Under the pieces are notes generated by a model, which was given only the letters and a program-made list of their open reading frames with translations, had not been told where the DNA came from and ran no database searches. The position numbers and the translations under genes were made by a program. Source: Brachionus plicatilis (Eukaryota; Rotifera; Eurotatoria; Ploima; Brachionidae). Taken from it: a stretch of DNA of 64,000 nucleotides. Below, piece after piece: positions 22,703 through 33,991 of this stretch (positions within the stretch are counted from its first letter, which is position 1; each line of letters starts with the position of its first letter). Location of the stretch: positions 1,144,660 through 1,208,659 of the forward strand of contig QEOQ01000670.1 in assembly GCA_010279815.1 (NCBI GenBank), read 5' to 3'.

Positions 22703-24070
22703 TTAATATTTTTCTAAACTATCCAGCAAATCTTGAAGTTTTGTGCATAAGGACTCTTGATTTGCTAAATGTCTTAAAATTAGATTCAAGTTATTTGAAA
22801 ATATTTGAGCCCATTTTTCATCTAGAGCTGGATATGTATACGAAAAATTAAAGGTAAATCTATCTAAAAATGTAAAAGCATGAGTCATGATGCCAGCATT
22901 TCCAGGCGTAACATTATAAGCTGATCCAAGAAATCTTAAATCTACAATTTTGAAATTTTTAAGCTTTGTCTCATCCATTGAAACAACTCCCATTGAAGAG
23001 CTCATTATGGAAAATTTTTGGAAATTAATAGAATTTTTTAGTTTCAACCACCATTTTAAACCATGATTTTCATTCAATTTCATTTTTATCTTTTCTGTAT
23101 TTTCTTTTACAAGATTCCAAACACTATCATTAGCCAAGTTGATATTTTGTGACCAAATCAATGCCGAAGATCCGCAAATGATGTCTTGTGAAGAAACATC
23201 TTTTAGAAAAGATCGCATATTACATGGACAAGAATTAACAAAAGTAATTTTCTCTTCTAGTTTTTCTTTTGAATTAATCAAACAAATCATCATGGCTGTG
23301 GACAGTGCTGCTTGGATGGTTGAATTATTTGTTTTGCAATTATTTATTAAATTTTTTGTGGCAAGTTCGTCTAATTGAAAAAATTTTGAATTAATAAAAG
23401 GCTTTGTTTCATCTTGATAATGCAAGACTTGAACTGGCTCTAGAAATTTTTCAATAATTGACTCTTTTTTAAGTTCTTCTAAATCAAATGAATGATCATA
23501 ATTTCCGTGTACATCCAGAAAATCTCTTGATTCAACTTCCAAGTCTTTTTTTCCTTCCAAAATTAAATCTAAATAAGCAGAAAAATCTCGAATTGCCTGA
23601 AATAGACCAGGGCCATCAATACCTTTTCGGGCAAAGTTAAAATATTCAAAATAGAAGAAAAATAAATTTTCAAGAATACCTGAATGATTAACACATATGT
23701 AAAGTTGATGTTTATTTTCAAAGGAGTATAACTCAAGGTAAAAAGTTGATTTTGTGCTATCTCTTGGTTTAGAGCCAAAATTAATTAATCTCGATTGCCA
23801 TTCATTTAATTCTGTTTCGTTTTTAAGTTCAAAAACGTCTAGGTAAATTGATTCCAATTCATTTTGAGTTTCCATTTCAACATATTCAAGTGATTTACTC
23901 TCACTATTTGTTTCTATCTTCATGCGAAAATAAGGATGGCGCTTTTTTACCATTCTAAAAGCGTTTTTTACATGATTTGGACAAAGTTTTTTGCAGTCAA
24001 TGTAGATCATCAAATTAACATTTGAAGGTGAGCAAATAAGCTCGTATAATCTTAGTTCACGGTTTGTCAT
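22703..24070 (-). CDS. Condensation-domain / alcohol acyltransferase-like protein
   Basis: Exons 24070-23680 and 23622-22703, 436 aa after removal of a 57-bp intron (23623-23679, GT-AG). The frame is open through the intron, so an unspliced reading would add 19 residues inside the active site. Splicing restores VNHSGIDGPGLFQAIRDF, that is, the HxxxDG motif of the chloramphenicol-acetyltransferase/condensation superfamily (BAHD, NRPS condensation, PapA and alcohol acetyltransferase types). The second His of the usual HH pair is the one kept. The C-terminal part has the expected segments (FVNSCPCNMRSFL, GSAYNVTPGNAGIMTHAFTF, RFTFNFSYTYPAL). It likely transfers an acyl group from a CoA or carrier thioester to an alcohol or amine; the substrate is unknown. 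Such genes are commoner in bacteria and fungi than in animals, so horizontal acquisition is possible. Confidence 0.8.
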   Translation of the reverse strand: MTNRELRLYELICSPSNVNLMIYIDCKKLCPNHVKNAFRMVKKRHPYFRMKIETNSESKSLEYVEMETQNELESIYLDVFELKNETELNEWQSRLINFGSKPRDSTKSTFYLELYSFENKHQLYICVNHSGILENLFFFYFEYFNFARKGIDGPGLFQAIRDFSAYLDLILEGKKDLEVESRDFLDVHGNYDHSFDLEELKKESIIEKFLEPVQVLHYQDETKPFINSKFFQLDELATKNLINNCKTNNSTIQAALSTAMMICLINSKEKLEEKITFVNSCPCNMRSFLKDVSSQDIICGSSALIWSQNINLANDSVWNLVKENTEKIKMKLNENHGLKWWLKLKNSINFQKFSIMSSSMGVVSMDETKLKNFKIVDLRFLGSAYNVTPGNAGIMTHAFTFLDRFTFNFSYTYPALDEKWAQIFSNNLNLILRHLANQESLCTKLQDLLDSLEKY

Positions 24071-25258
24071 AGTTGTTTTTTACTTAATAAAATTCAATTT
24101 TTCTATCATATAAAAAAATAAGATTTTAATTTTATTTAAATATAAGATTAAAATTTCTTGCTGTTGAGTAATAACAAATAAATTAATCTAGAAAGATAAA
24201 ATTGTCTTGATATTTATTTTGGATTGAACAAAAATACTTTCAAAGTTTATTTGAAAGATTATATAACAAGTAAAATAAGATATTTTAGGTAAAACATGGC
24301 TCCTCAAAGGTTTTATTTGCCAACAAAAAGATGAAATCTAATTTTCGTTGAATCAATTTTTTAGTTGTTTAATTAATTAAATATGTTGTCTTTTTGAAAT
24401 AAGCATCTTTTTTTTAACTTGCAAAACATGAAAATTTGAAAATGAGAAATTTGAAATTTTATCCCGTCTAGAAAATATAAATCAAAAATGCTAATAACGT
24501 TATTAGCCGAATTTATTGATATGTCTTTAAAATAGAGTACTCTATTTTAGTGACATGTTATTCAAAATTGAGCACTGTTTTTAAAAAAAATAGAAATTCA
24601 TTATTAATGACATTTAATAAAATGTGAATAAATTAAAAAATTATTAAAAATAGTTTCAGCTTTTATGAAATTCAATTAAAAATAGAAATTTGATTATGTT
24701 TGAAATCCTAATTTCAATAAAACCGGATGTATTTTTAACAAAAGTTCACTTATATCTTTTTTAAGACATGTCATATAAATTGAATATTGCTTTTTTTCAC
24801 GATGTTTTTATTTTTAATTCAGTTCAATCATTATTAAATAAATTGACTTGGTCAAATTTAAATTTAGTTTTTAAAAAAGCTTCTCGACCTTGTCTTTTAA
24901 ATAATAAGAGTTTTTAATTTTATGATAAATATTATACAATTTTTAGCATGAAAAATAACATTCTTAAGGTCCATTTAATTGATCGATTAGACAGTAAAAT
25001 TACCAACAAAACTCGGTGTTTTTTGGTTGCGTACACAAATATTTAGTTATCAAATTTAATCTTAATCTTAAGTTATAAAAATATTTTGAAAGAAGAATTT
25101 TTGTTTTATTTTTGATTGTAATTATGCTTATGTCAAAGAGGCTATTATCGTTTCCATGGTAATTAAATTTTATGATTTTTTTGAACACTTAATTTTATTA
25201 AATAAAGTTTTTAGTTTTAAAATTTTTAATTTATTCGTTTATTTTTGTTAGGTAGAAG
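24071..25258. other. Intergenic, divergent promoter region
   Basis: Upstream of both the acyltransferase (-) and CFAP144 (+). Apart from the small palindromic repeat at 24488-24575, only AT-rich sequence is seen. TTTTTGTTAG at 25242-25251, just before the CFAP144 ATG, looks like a 5'-UTR splice acceptor. Confidence 0.5.
24488..24575. repeat. Short inverted-repeat element (CCGAATT...GACATGT family)
   Basis: Contains ATTAGCCGAATTTATTGATATGTC, a perfect palindrome AAAATAGAGTACTCTATTTT and then AGTGACATGT. The same words frame the outer element at 33992-34509 (ATCCGAATTTACTGACATGTC and ACTAAAATAGAGT), so this is a reduced copy of that family. Confidence 0.65.
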
Positions 25259-25775
25259 ATGGCTACAGATGCCAAGAAACCTATTGACAAACCGGCTAAA
25301 AATATTGTCCACGAGCAAGCTATTTTGGTTGAGACAATAAAAAAAGAGCTTAGAGAACAAAGATTATATGAAAAGTTTTCGATTAACCCTTTTACAAAGC
25401 GAGAAATATTGGCTGCTAAACCCAATACCTATCCAGATTTAGTTCAAGATGAAGCTGACTCGAATTTTGTCGAAATGATTAAGCGAGCCAATTTGGAGCC
25501 GACTAAAAAGTATCAATTTCCTCAGACATCATCACAAGAAATCGGATGGTTAACGACACCATTGGTTTGTCCTATGATCCTTTAAATTTTCTAATTTTCT
25601 AAGATTTAATTTATTTTTTTAGATTGATGTGGACAAAAATGATAAGAGATTCAATTTTAATAGACACAGATCAGAGATTAGTGCGTACGCTGAGGAGTAT
25701 TATAAAATGTTTCCGAAAAAGCCGGCAAATGCTGCCGGAGCAGCGACCTCGACAGCGACCAAAAAAGAAGCATAA
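25259..25775 (+). CDS. CFAP144: Cilia- and flagella-associated protein 144 (FAM183) homologue
   Basis: Exons 25259-25564 and 25623-25775, 152 aa. Exon 1 encodes HEQAILVETIKKELREQRLYEKFSINPF, then DEADSNFVEMI, KKYQFPQTSSQEIGW and TTPL. The motifs KxY..YxxNPF and SQEIGWxxxPL are diagnostic of the FAM183/CFAP144 family, small microtubule inner proteins of motile cilia. Exon 2 gives NDKRFNFNRHRSEISAYAEEYYK, matching the family C-terminus, then an Ala/Thr/Lys tail. The first exon alone would end in VCPMIL from intron read-through. It is convergent with the Melted gene, with 121 bp between stop codons. Confidence 0.93.
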
Positions 25776-25896
25776 AAAAATAAAAAAAAATTTTTTTTTA
25801 CTATTTAATTTTATTTATGTATTATTAATTTTTTAAACAATAATAAAAAAAATAAGTTAAATTTCTAATGCTTGGAATCATATGAGTGACATTTTT

Positions 25897-28800
25897 TTAA
25901 TTTGGCAAAAAGTTGGATTTAAGAGTGGTTGATTTTGAGCGTTGATTTTCGAGCGCTTTAGATATCTTCAAATATTGAATCCACTTTTCGGCGTCATTAC
26001 TGTTTTCGGCTTTCAGAATAAAGCTGTTTGTATTCGTAAATATCTCGAATGCTTTGGGAACTTCTCTTTTTGTTTTTGATCTTGACGCACATGATGATCG
26101 CACTGCTTGTATTTCTTTTATGTATTTGACATTCAAGCTCTCTTGTCTCTGTTTAAAAAAGAGAAAAAATAAATTTTGTTTCAAAATTTAAAAAAAAAAA
26201 AAAGAAGCTTTTAACTAAAATTACCATGTCCTTTTTAAAATAAACAATACTTCCACCTGTAAGTGTAAATAGACGTTTGTGCCATCTGCGCAAAAATTTC
26301 CACTTTCCGTGCTTTTCTTTCAATTGTCCCTGAATTAAATGATGGTTCTCATCGAACAGATCCGATGAGCGCTGCGGATTTGCGCAAACAAAACAAGACC
26401 ATTTTTGATGCGAATTTTCACTGCACTCAAACAAATCCAGCATCCTGCTTTCAACAAGTTCGTTTCTCAGATCATTCAACTGTTTTTCAGAAGGAAACGA
26501 AGAAGTCACTAGAAGATTAAAAGGCATTTTGTCATTTAGCTTCTCGTAAATAAGTCTCAGTTTTGTGTATTGATCATTTTCTTGGTTTAAAGGCTCGTTT
26601 AGGCCAGCCTATTGTTTTATTAATTAAAAAAAAATAAATAAATAGAGGCTATTTTTTTAATATTTGAATACAAGCTAAATTACTTGAATAGATAAAATTT
26701 TAAGATGTATCCAAATAGATGCATAATTAGTGGGTATTTCACAAAAATTATAACTAAAAAGACAATTGTCTTGGGACTTAATTGAACATGAAAATTTGAT
26801 CAACGCTTCGCTTCGTTTTGTTTTGAATTTTTTCAATAAAAAATCTAAATTAAAAAAAAAAATAAATAAAAAAAATAAAAAATTATTTTATTTTAAAGTA
26901 TTAAATTAAATTTTAAAATTATTCTATTTACCATTAAGACCTGAGTTGACAGCATGTCGACGTAGCGATGAGACGCGATATGAATTGTTGGCAGCAGAAT
27001 TGTGGCTTTTGTCAGTGCTCTCATCTAAACTTGTGTTTTGATAGTCAATAATCTCAACTAAATCGGGCACGGGAAGCTGAAAATTTTCATTCAAATTGTC
27101 AATATAACTTTTTACTTTGTCCATGTGTTTCATAAAAAAACGGTGAACAACATCCAATTTTAGCTGTTGAATATCGGGCTGGATTCGAATGGTCGAGCTA
27201 ATGGGATGACTGGCTTTGGAAATTTTTTGATCCAAATGAATGCGAAACGAGTCAGAGCTTGGTGACAGATTGTTTATAATTAAAGCGTCGCTTTGTTCAT
27301 TTTCCTCGTCGATTTTGCTCGATATTATTGAGTAATTGCATATTTCGTTTATTGGCTTGTAACTAGTGACCGACACTTGAATCGATTCGCATTCCTCATA
27401 CTTTGGACTTTCACATTTTGCCACTTTGTTTCCATGGTTGTCGTTTTTGGCGTTTTTCTCATTGTTGTCGTTGTTCTCATTTAAATTGTCATCAAGCGAG
27501 TCTTCATAAAAATTGTTGTTTTCTTCATTTTCGGAAAATTCCAATTCTTTGTCAAATGTTCGCATAAAATCTTCAATTTCTTTTTTGGTTCTTTCATTGT
27601 GTGAATCAAAGTCGTCTTCGTCTTCAATGTCTTTGTTGGACTCGTCAATTTTGAGCTTGCAAACTTTGTTGATGTCATCCTTAAGTTTGCTTATTTCTAT
27701 ATTGAGCAAATCTTGTTCAACTTGGTGATCTAATTTTTCCAAGTTAATGTAATCACTTGGGTGATTGGCACCATTTTCGTCTGAATTACTCTCTTCGGCC
27801 AAATCATCGCGACTACTGCTGCATATTCTGCATTTACAACAACAACAAAAAAAAACAACTTGATAAAATGAAAAATTCAAGAATTGTTTATTTTAAAAAT
27901 ATTACGAAGAGTTTTCAGCTTTCAAATTGTTGAATTTGTCAATTATAATTTGAATGTCTTCGGGCGGATTTTGGAACAAGTCACATATTTTTTTAAAATA
28001 ATGATCTTAATAAGAAAATGTATTTGTTTTTTTGTTTCTATTAAATTAATTAATTAATAAATAAATGAAAATTTAGAATTTTAAAAAAAAATTAATAGAG
28101 AAATTTTTGTTTAAATTACTTAAAATGTTGGGAAACACATTGGCAATTTCGTATATTTCGGCCAAAATTTGAATATATCTTTTTTGATATTCATAAATTT
28201 GAATCTCTTTGTCAATGATCACTTTTTCGACCAAGTTTTCGTCGTCACTCTCGGCTGACTTGGTGTGACTTAGTCTTTTGTTCAAACAGTTCATTTTAAC
28301 TGTTCTTTTTATCAGATGTTTTATTCTTTCTAGCAAAAGATTAGTGCAGTACTCGGACTTTTTCTAGATTAAGAGCAATTAAATTTTTTTGTTTCAATTT
28401 AAAAAAATTTTGAAAACAAAAAAATTTTCCAATTACCCTAAGTGATTTTCCCACGGTGCTTAAAATTTTGTCAATTTTATACGACTCAAAATAAATAGAT
28501 GTTGGATTTTCAAACAAAATCAAATAGTTCTCCAATGCTATGGGCGTCTGTGTGCTAATGCTAAAAATGATGTCCAGTAAAATGTCATTGAACAATTCGT
28601 CTCCAAGGAACACAATCAAATCATCCAAATGAACAATTATGAGCTAAAAGATTAAATTAAACAAAAAAAAAAAAGAACAAAAAAGACAAGGTTTTGAGAA
28701 GTTCAAAGTGTAAAAAAATTAAATAAATTTTTTTCTAATATTTTAAAATTAATTTTGTCAACGCAGAATGGTACAACATTCAAAGTTGCATCAACTGTAA

Positions 28801-30038
28801 AAATCTGCTAATGATATGCAAAATCTCTGCAAAATGCACCACGCACGATTTTATTGAAATTTAATTTCTGCTTAAATTTAGCAGACCTTGATATTTGATG
28901 CAACTGTGAATGTAGCACTATCTTCCATTTACAGAACAAAGTTTAAACCTTTGGAAAAAAAGTTATTTAATTTTTTTTGTCACATTTTTTTCTGTTCTTT
29001 TTATCATTTTGTACTGAATTTCACAAAACCAAAGAGAATTAAAAAATTTATTTTAAACTTATTTATTACTTGAACATGATTAATGCTGACCAAATACATA
29101 ATTTGAAATATGTTTATCAAGTCATTTGACGATGACAAGAGCTTGAGAGATCTGACCAAGTGTTTGACCAACGGGTAAATGCACTCGACATGAGCCTCGC
29201 ATATTTGGAATAACAAATGAGCCAGACCGAATTGGTTAGATGCAGCTTTGAGCATTCCACTTACAATATAGTAGACATGATTGACCAAGAGGTCAGCAGA
29301 ACGACACGCTATCAAACTCAAATAGCTGGTGATTTCGCGCAATAGCTCGTGTTTACAGTTCGGATGCTGGATTAGTTTTATACAATAGGGTATAGCTTTG
29401 GCCGACAAGTCCACGTCCAAATAGTCCAATAGAATGCAGCTGAGAATGTCTGATACTATGTTGGCATGAGGCGTATTGTTGGCCGCGCTGCCCGGAATCA
29501 AAGTCATCGAAGTGTTCAATATGGGGTCGTAGTCGTAATAGTAATAGTAGTCTTTGGTCGAGATTAGACTATTGCGAAAGCTCAAGCTGCCTGGCACTTT
29601 GGTGCAGTTTAAGTTGTATCTGAGACATATGTCGAGCAGGTCTAAGAGATCGTCGTAGTAGTTGACAATCATTTTGGTCTCCCTGAGCGCAGTTATGCAT
29701 CTGGTGAGAACAATTTCGACTATTGACTGCTGATTTAGATTGGTTATGTAGAATTCTGAATCAATAATGGTCTTTATGAGCTCTATGGTTAGCGGAAAGT
29801 TGTTCAAAAGTACATCGTTGTTCAAAGTGAACAAGTATCCCGCTCTTGACAAATCTTGTTCCTTTAGAATATCCTGAACAATAAAAGATTCGTGTTTTTG
29901 TTGAAATCTAGTGCGGCAGCTACTCCGATACAGCGGACTTAGCGGCCTTTCGAATTGATGATCGTATAGATCGGCCGGAGTCGTATCGTCTTGCATCGAA
30001 TCGCCAAGCTTCAACTTCAACGCATTCGACTCAGTCAT
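25897..30038 (-). CDS. VEPH1: Melted / VEPH1: PH-domain regulator
   Basis: Exons in order: 30038-29070, 28643-28437, 28363-28120, 28005-27906, 27827-26932, 26580-26225, 26148-25897; about 1007 aa. The sixth exon's acceptor is uncertain: AG before 26608 has a better context, but only the one before 26580 keeps frame, or a small exon is missing. The N-terminal helical-repeat half starts QDLSRAGYLFTL and contains SEFYITNLNQQSIVEIVLTRC and NTPHANIVSDILSCIL, closely matching VEPH1. A long acidic, disordered middle follows. The C-terminus has LDLFECSENSHQKWSCFVC, GQLKEKHGKWKFLRRWHKRLFTL and PKAFEIFTNTNSFILKAEN: the PH domain. In flies Melted binds phosphoinositides and tunes insulin/TOR-FOXO and Hippo signalling at the membrane. 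Intron 1 (28644-29069) contains a MITE. Confidence 0.93.
28690..29030. mobile_element. MITE in Melted/VEPH1 intron 1
   Basis: 341 bp. The left end GGTTTTGAGAAGTTCAAAG pairs with the right end, whose reverse complement is GGTTTTGTGAAATTCAGTAC; the arms continue with AAATAAATTTTTTTCTAA and GGTACAACATTCAAAGTTGC. The flanks AAAGACAA and AAAGAGAA match at 7 of 8 bases, a probable target-site duplication. Its centre (CTCTGCAAAATGCACCACGC, then TTTAATTTCTGCT) is shared with the element at 60522-60868. Confidence 0.82.
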
Positions 30039-31942
30039 TATTTCAGAATAATGTATTTGTAAAAATTCTAAGCAAAAAAAACAAAAAAAAAAAAAACAAT
30101 TAACCCCATAAAATAATAAAATTAGATTTTATAGTTGTTTACCTTACTATATTTGAGCGACTTAGCAAAAAATAATAAAAACTCCTACAACTTATAAGTC
30201 TAGTACTTTTGTTCTTTACCTTTGTTAGAATTTTACAATTTTTAATAAAAATTCAAAAAAAAAAACCCAAAGAAAAAAGAGCTTAATATTTTATGTACAT
30301 ATATATATATATATATATATAAGTATATATATTTATTTTTTTTTATATATTTTTTTTCATATGTACGTATAAAAAAAGAAATTATTTATTCGGTTGTTAT
30401 TAGTTTTCGCTTCGTTTAAACGCGAGTATGTATCGGTGTTGGATTGAAATTTAAATTTTTGCTCTCAAATCCATATGTTGTTGTTGTTGTTGTTGTTGTT
30501 GAGATTTAATGGAATAAAACAAAATTTTACAACTTAAGCAGGTAAATAAATAAGCCTTGTGAATAAATTTTGACGATAACAAAAGACCAATTTTAAATTA
30601 GTAATTTTTCTCCTAAATAATATTTGAAATCGATCACTTTTGACTCAAGTTAATTATCAAAACAAAAAAAAAAATACAAAAAATAAAGATTTTAAAATTA
30701 GGTTAATAAATTTTTTTGACAATTTCAAAAGCTTATCATTTTCAAAACGCCTTAAGAGATCCATCACTACACACACACACACACATAAACACAAACACAC
30801 ATAGCTTGAAATTAACTTTAAATCACCAAATGCTAAATCGGGCACATAATTTAAATATTATTTCTATAGGTGTACTATTCGACTATCTATTCATTTTATT
30901 TACAAACATGATACTAATCATCATTTCTTTCCTCTGTACTTACTTGAGTTTTGAATGTTGTGGCTATTCAAACCAACATTCAATTGAAGCAACTTTAATG
31001 ACAACGTAAATTAATCATTTTCAAAATTTAGTCTAGAGGACTCTTTTTTCATAATTAATGATCATTTTTTGATGTGCCGTATGCCATCTATTCAAATCTG
31101 TAAAACATATTAAATAAATAATAAAAAGCTTTGATAATTTTTTGTTTAATTTCAAAAGTTGTTTTTTTATTTTGCACCTAGATGAAAGTCAAGTGAAGCT
31201 TAAACAAAAAGAAAAAACTTCCAAATAACTAAAATTATTTCAAAATTGGGCAAAACTGTCATCTATGAAAATATTTCAGATATCTTACCTGAAATTAAGT
31301 TTATGGATAATTAAAAATTAGCAAAAAATATATATACAAAACACAGTATTAGAAATGTTTTAATTAATTTAGAGAAGAAATTGAAATTTCTATCGATTAT
31401 TCACTTAGTCGCGTTTTTGCAAATTATTTTAACAAGTAAGTAGAGCATGAACGTTCACCGAAGTGACGGTCAGCTAAGAAATAAAAAAAAAAGAAAAAGA
31501 AAAAGAGACCCAAACTATTGTCAGGCAACTTTTTCTTATTTGAATTAATTTTAATTTAATTAATAAGAAATTTTTATTTTTTTTTTTTAAATAAAATTTT
31601 CTTGTCAAGAACTTTATTAATAGTAGAACTTTATGTTGATTTTTCTCTTCTCAAATTTTTTTTTTTATTAAATGAAAATTTTGTAAATGAATATTTTACG
31701 AAAAAATTAAGAATTAAAGTTTTTCTATTGCTAATTTTATTAATTAACTCTCGGTATTTAAAAATAAAACTAAATGCGTCAAATTATCTAAATTTCATTA
31801 TCTCTAAATAATTTATTTAATTTTTTTATCAAAATTAATTTTAAAGTAAAAGAAGTATTTTTTTTTATTTCTTCTATTGCCAAAAATTTAAATTCATATT
31901 GTATAAAAATTAGATTTATTCAAAAGCAAATTTTCATCTTGC
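30039..31942. other. Intergenic with microsatellites
   Basis: Upstream of Melted and downstream of the minus-strand gene at 31943. Contains an (AT)n run at about 30299-30321, a (TTG)n run at 30478-30500 and a (CA)n run at about 30768-30785. Open stretches here are short, low in complexity and lack domains. Confidence 0.6.
30478..30500. repeat. (TTG)n microsatellite
   Basis: About eight uninterrupted TTG units in non-coding DNA upstream of the Melted start. Confidence 0.9.
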
Positions 31943-33472
31943 TTATCTAGCTTTTACTTTTTGTCTTACTCGAGCAATAATTTCTTTTATACTTGGATTT
32001 CTATTATTTTTTGAGCTATTCATATCATTATTTTTGTCATTGGCATAATAAATTGGTCTTTGAATTTTACCACTATTAGGTTGATTAGGCTGTAACTTGG
32101 TTGGACCTTTTGGCCTTTGATAGGCTTGAGGAACTTGAGGGGCTTTAGGAGCAATTGGTTTTTTGTTACCGCCTGCTTGATAAACTTCAATCAAATGATC
32201 GTTTACATTTTCTGGTGAAGTTGGTATTTGAATATTTGTCTTGGTTGTGGTTTGCTCAACTTGCTCATTACTTGATTTAATTTTGATGACTGATTCTCTT
32301 TCTAAATTCTTTAGACTTTTTGAATCCAACTTAATAGAAACGTTATCATTACTTTTATTACTTTTGTTACTTTTTAAATCATTATATAACTCTTCAATTT
32401 TAGTTTTATCGCTATTATTTAATTTATTGAAATTAATTGGAGAAATTTTTTCAAATTCAGAAATTAGCTCTTCGTCAGTTTTATCTATTATAGGCTTTTT
32501 ATTTGATTTTGATTCTAAAAATTGCTGATCTGCGACTGGTTTGAACGCAGATTGACGAGTCTTGCTTTCTGCTTTCTTTTTTACTTCTAGGTCCGAACTG
32601 CTCAATTCCTTATCCAAATGAGACATAACTCTATGTCTATTTCTTTTTGGAGGAATGTATTTTTTTGTCTGAGCACTCTTGGTTTTCTGATAAAAAACTC
32701 TAGAAGAAGATGACGAAATCGATGACTCGTCGTCAAAATCGTTTTCGCAATTTGACTTAAGATCATCTTCGATTTTGTTCAAAGACTCTTGTTCTAATTT
32801 TTCTGACGATTTTTCTGACGATTTTTCAGATTTTATCTCTTCAAAATCATATTGGCTTTTTGTGCTAGTTCTTTTTGAACTTATTGTTTGTGATGATGAT
32901 TCAATATTTGATTTCAATTTTTGGTATTCATTTAGCAATCTTGTTTCGTGAATACTTTTAGAAGAATCTGTTATTTTTTTACTCGTGTGTTTTCTTTCAT
33001 AGCTCTTATTCAAAGTGTCATAAATGTTGTTTAGCGTTTTCTGGATGGCAAGACTGGTTTGCAGGTCATGAGCGTTGTAGCATCCTTCGTAAATACTGGT
33101 TTTTGTTTTTGAAGACTTTGACAGGTAATTATTATGGTAATTAATTTGATTTGATTTCGGAAATAAACTATGCTCAAAGTTTAATGCAAATGGATGGGTA
33201 TAATTCGGTTGATAAGTAGACTTAAAATCTGTCTCAAAATCTACTGCAGCTAGCAAGTGTTTTATGTTCTCTAGCTTATGAAAATCATCCAAAGCGCGCC
33301 AGCACGCAACACCTTTATGGGTCGGCGATTCATATAGATAACCATTTAAATAATGCAACTTAGATTGATTAAAATTTTGATTGAAATTTTTTGACATCTT
33401 TATATAGTCATCAATCAAATTTGAATCATTAACTCCAATGTCTTTGTCCATGTTGGACCATTTTACTACCAT
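31943..33472 (-). CDS. Uncharacterised polar protein with conserved-looking N-terminus
   Basis: 509 aa in one exon from ATG 33472; the frame opens slightly further upstream but without an ATG. I do not recognise the family. Residues 1-170 are the more structured part, with aromatic motifs such as KLHYLNGYLYESPTHKGVACW, YQPNYTHPFALNFEHSLFP and YEGCYNAHDLQTSLA. From about 180 on the chain is very rich in S, K, E and N, including SEKSSEKSSEKLEQES and a five-serine run. The C-terminus is proline- and lysine-rich (KKPIAPKAPQVPQAYQRPKGP) and ends with a basic IKEIIARVRQKVKAR. No signal peptide or membrane span is seen. Short aromatic repeats before a disordered tail are common in ciliary or cytoskeletal proteins, but function is not assigned. 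Confidence 0.75.
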   Translation of the reverse strand: MVVKWSNMDKDIGVNDSNLIDDYIKMSKNFNQNFNQSKLHYLNGYLYESPTHKGVACWRALDDFHKLENIKHLLAAVDFETDFKSTYQPNYTHPFALNFEHSLFPKSNQINYHNNYLSKSSKTKTSIYEGCYNAHDLQTSLAIQKTLNNIYDTLNKSYERKHTSKKITDSSKSIHETRLLNEYQKLKSNIESSSQTISSKRTSTKSQYDFEEIKSEKSSEKSSEKLEQESLNKIEDDLKSNCENDFDDESSISSSSSRVFYQKTKSAQTKKYIPPKRNRHRVMSHLDKELSSSDLEVKKKAESKTRQSAFKPVADQQFLESKSNKKPIIDKTDEELISEFEKISPINFNKLNNSDKTKIEELYNDLKSNKSNKSNDNVSIKLDSKSLKNLERESVIKIKSSNEQVEQTTTKTNIQIPTSPENVNDHLIEVYQAGGNKKPIAPKAPQVPQAYQRPKGPTKLQPNQPNSGKIQRPIYYANDKNNDMNSSKNNRNPSIKEIIARVRQKVKAR

Positions 33473-33991
33473 TTTTTTTAATTTGCTGATTATTATTTTA
33501 AAGGTAGTGTACGAATGCAAAAATTAGACAATTTTTATTTAAAAATAAACTAAATAATGAAATTATTCTTGGAATTTTGAAAAAAATACTCATCAAAAAA
33601 TAGATAATTATTTTTGAAAAAGACATATGTTTTTGAAAATAGTCTATTCATTCATTTAATTTTTCATACAAACAACAATGTTAAATATTTTGTTTCTTCT
33701 AAATTGTTTGTGTATTTGAATCGAATATTATAATTATGTAACAAATACTAAATATTTATCAATTTGACAAACAATTTTTTTGCTTTAAATTGTTTTTTTT
33801 TTTATCTATTGACAAGTTGTCTCGAATATTTTTCAACAAAAATAGCTCACATTATTCACAAAAACAATGCCTTGTGATTTTCAAAATTACGATCATTATC
33901 ATCAGATTAAAATTTATCGAAAAAATAAGCAAGTTGAAGTGCTTTGGGCTGGCAGACCTTTGCGACAAAGTCATAGCTGAAAACTTTAACT
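33473..33991. other. Intergenic, AT-rich
   Basis: Upstream region of the minus-strand gene; nothing recognised. Confidence 0.5.

Noticed and set aside
26609..26931. Possible missing small exon in the Melted intron
   Set aside because: I looked for an in-phase exon resembling the VEPH1 segment expected here and found none with splice sites; left as an uncertainty in the gene model.
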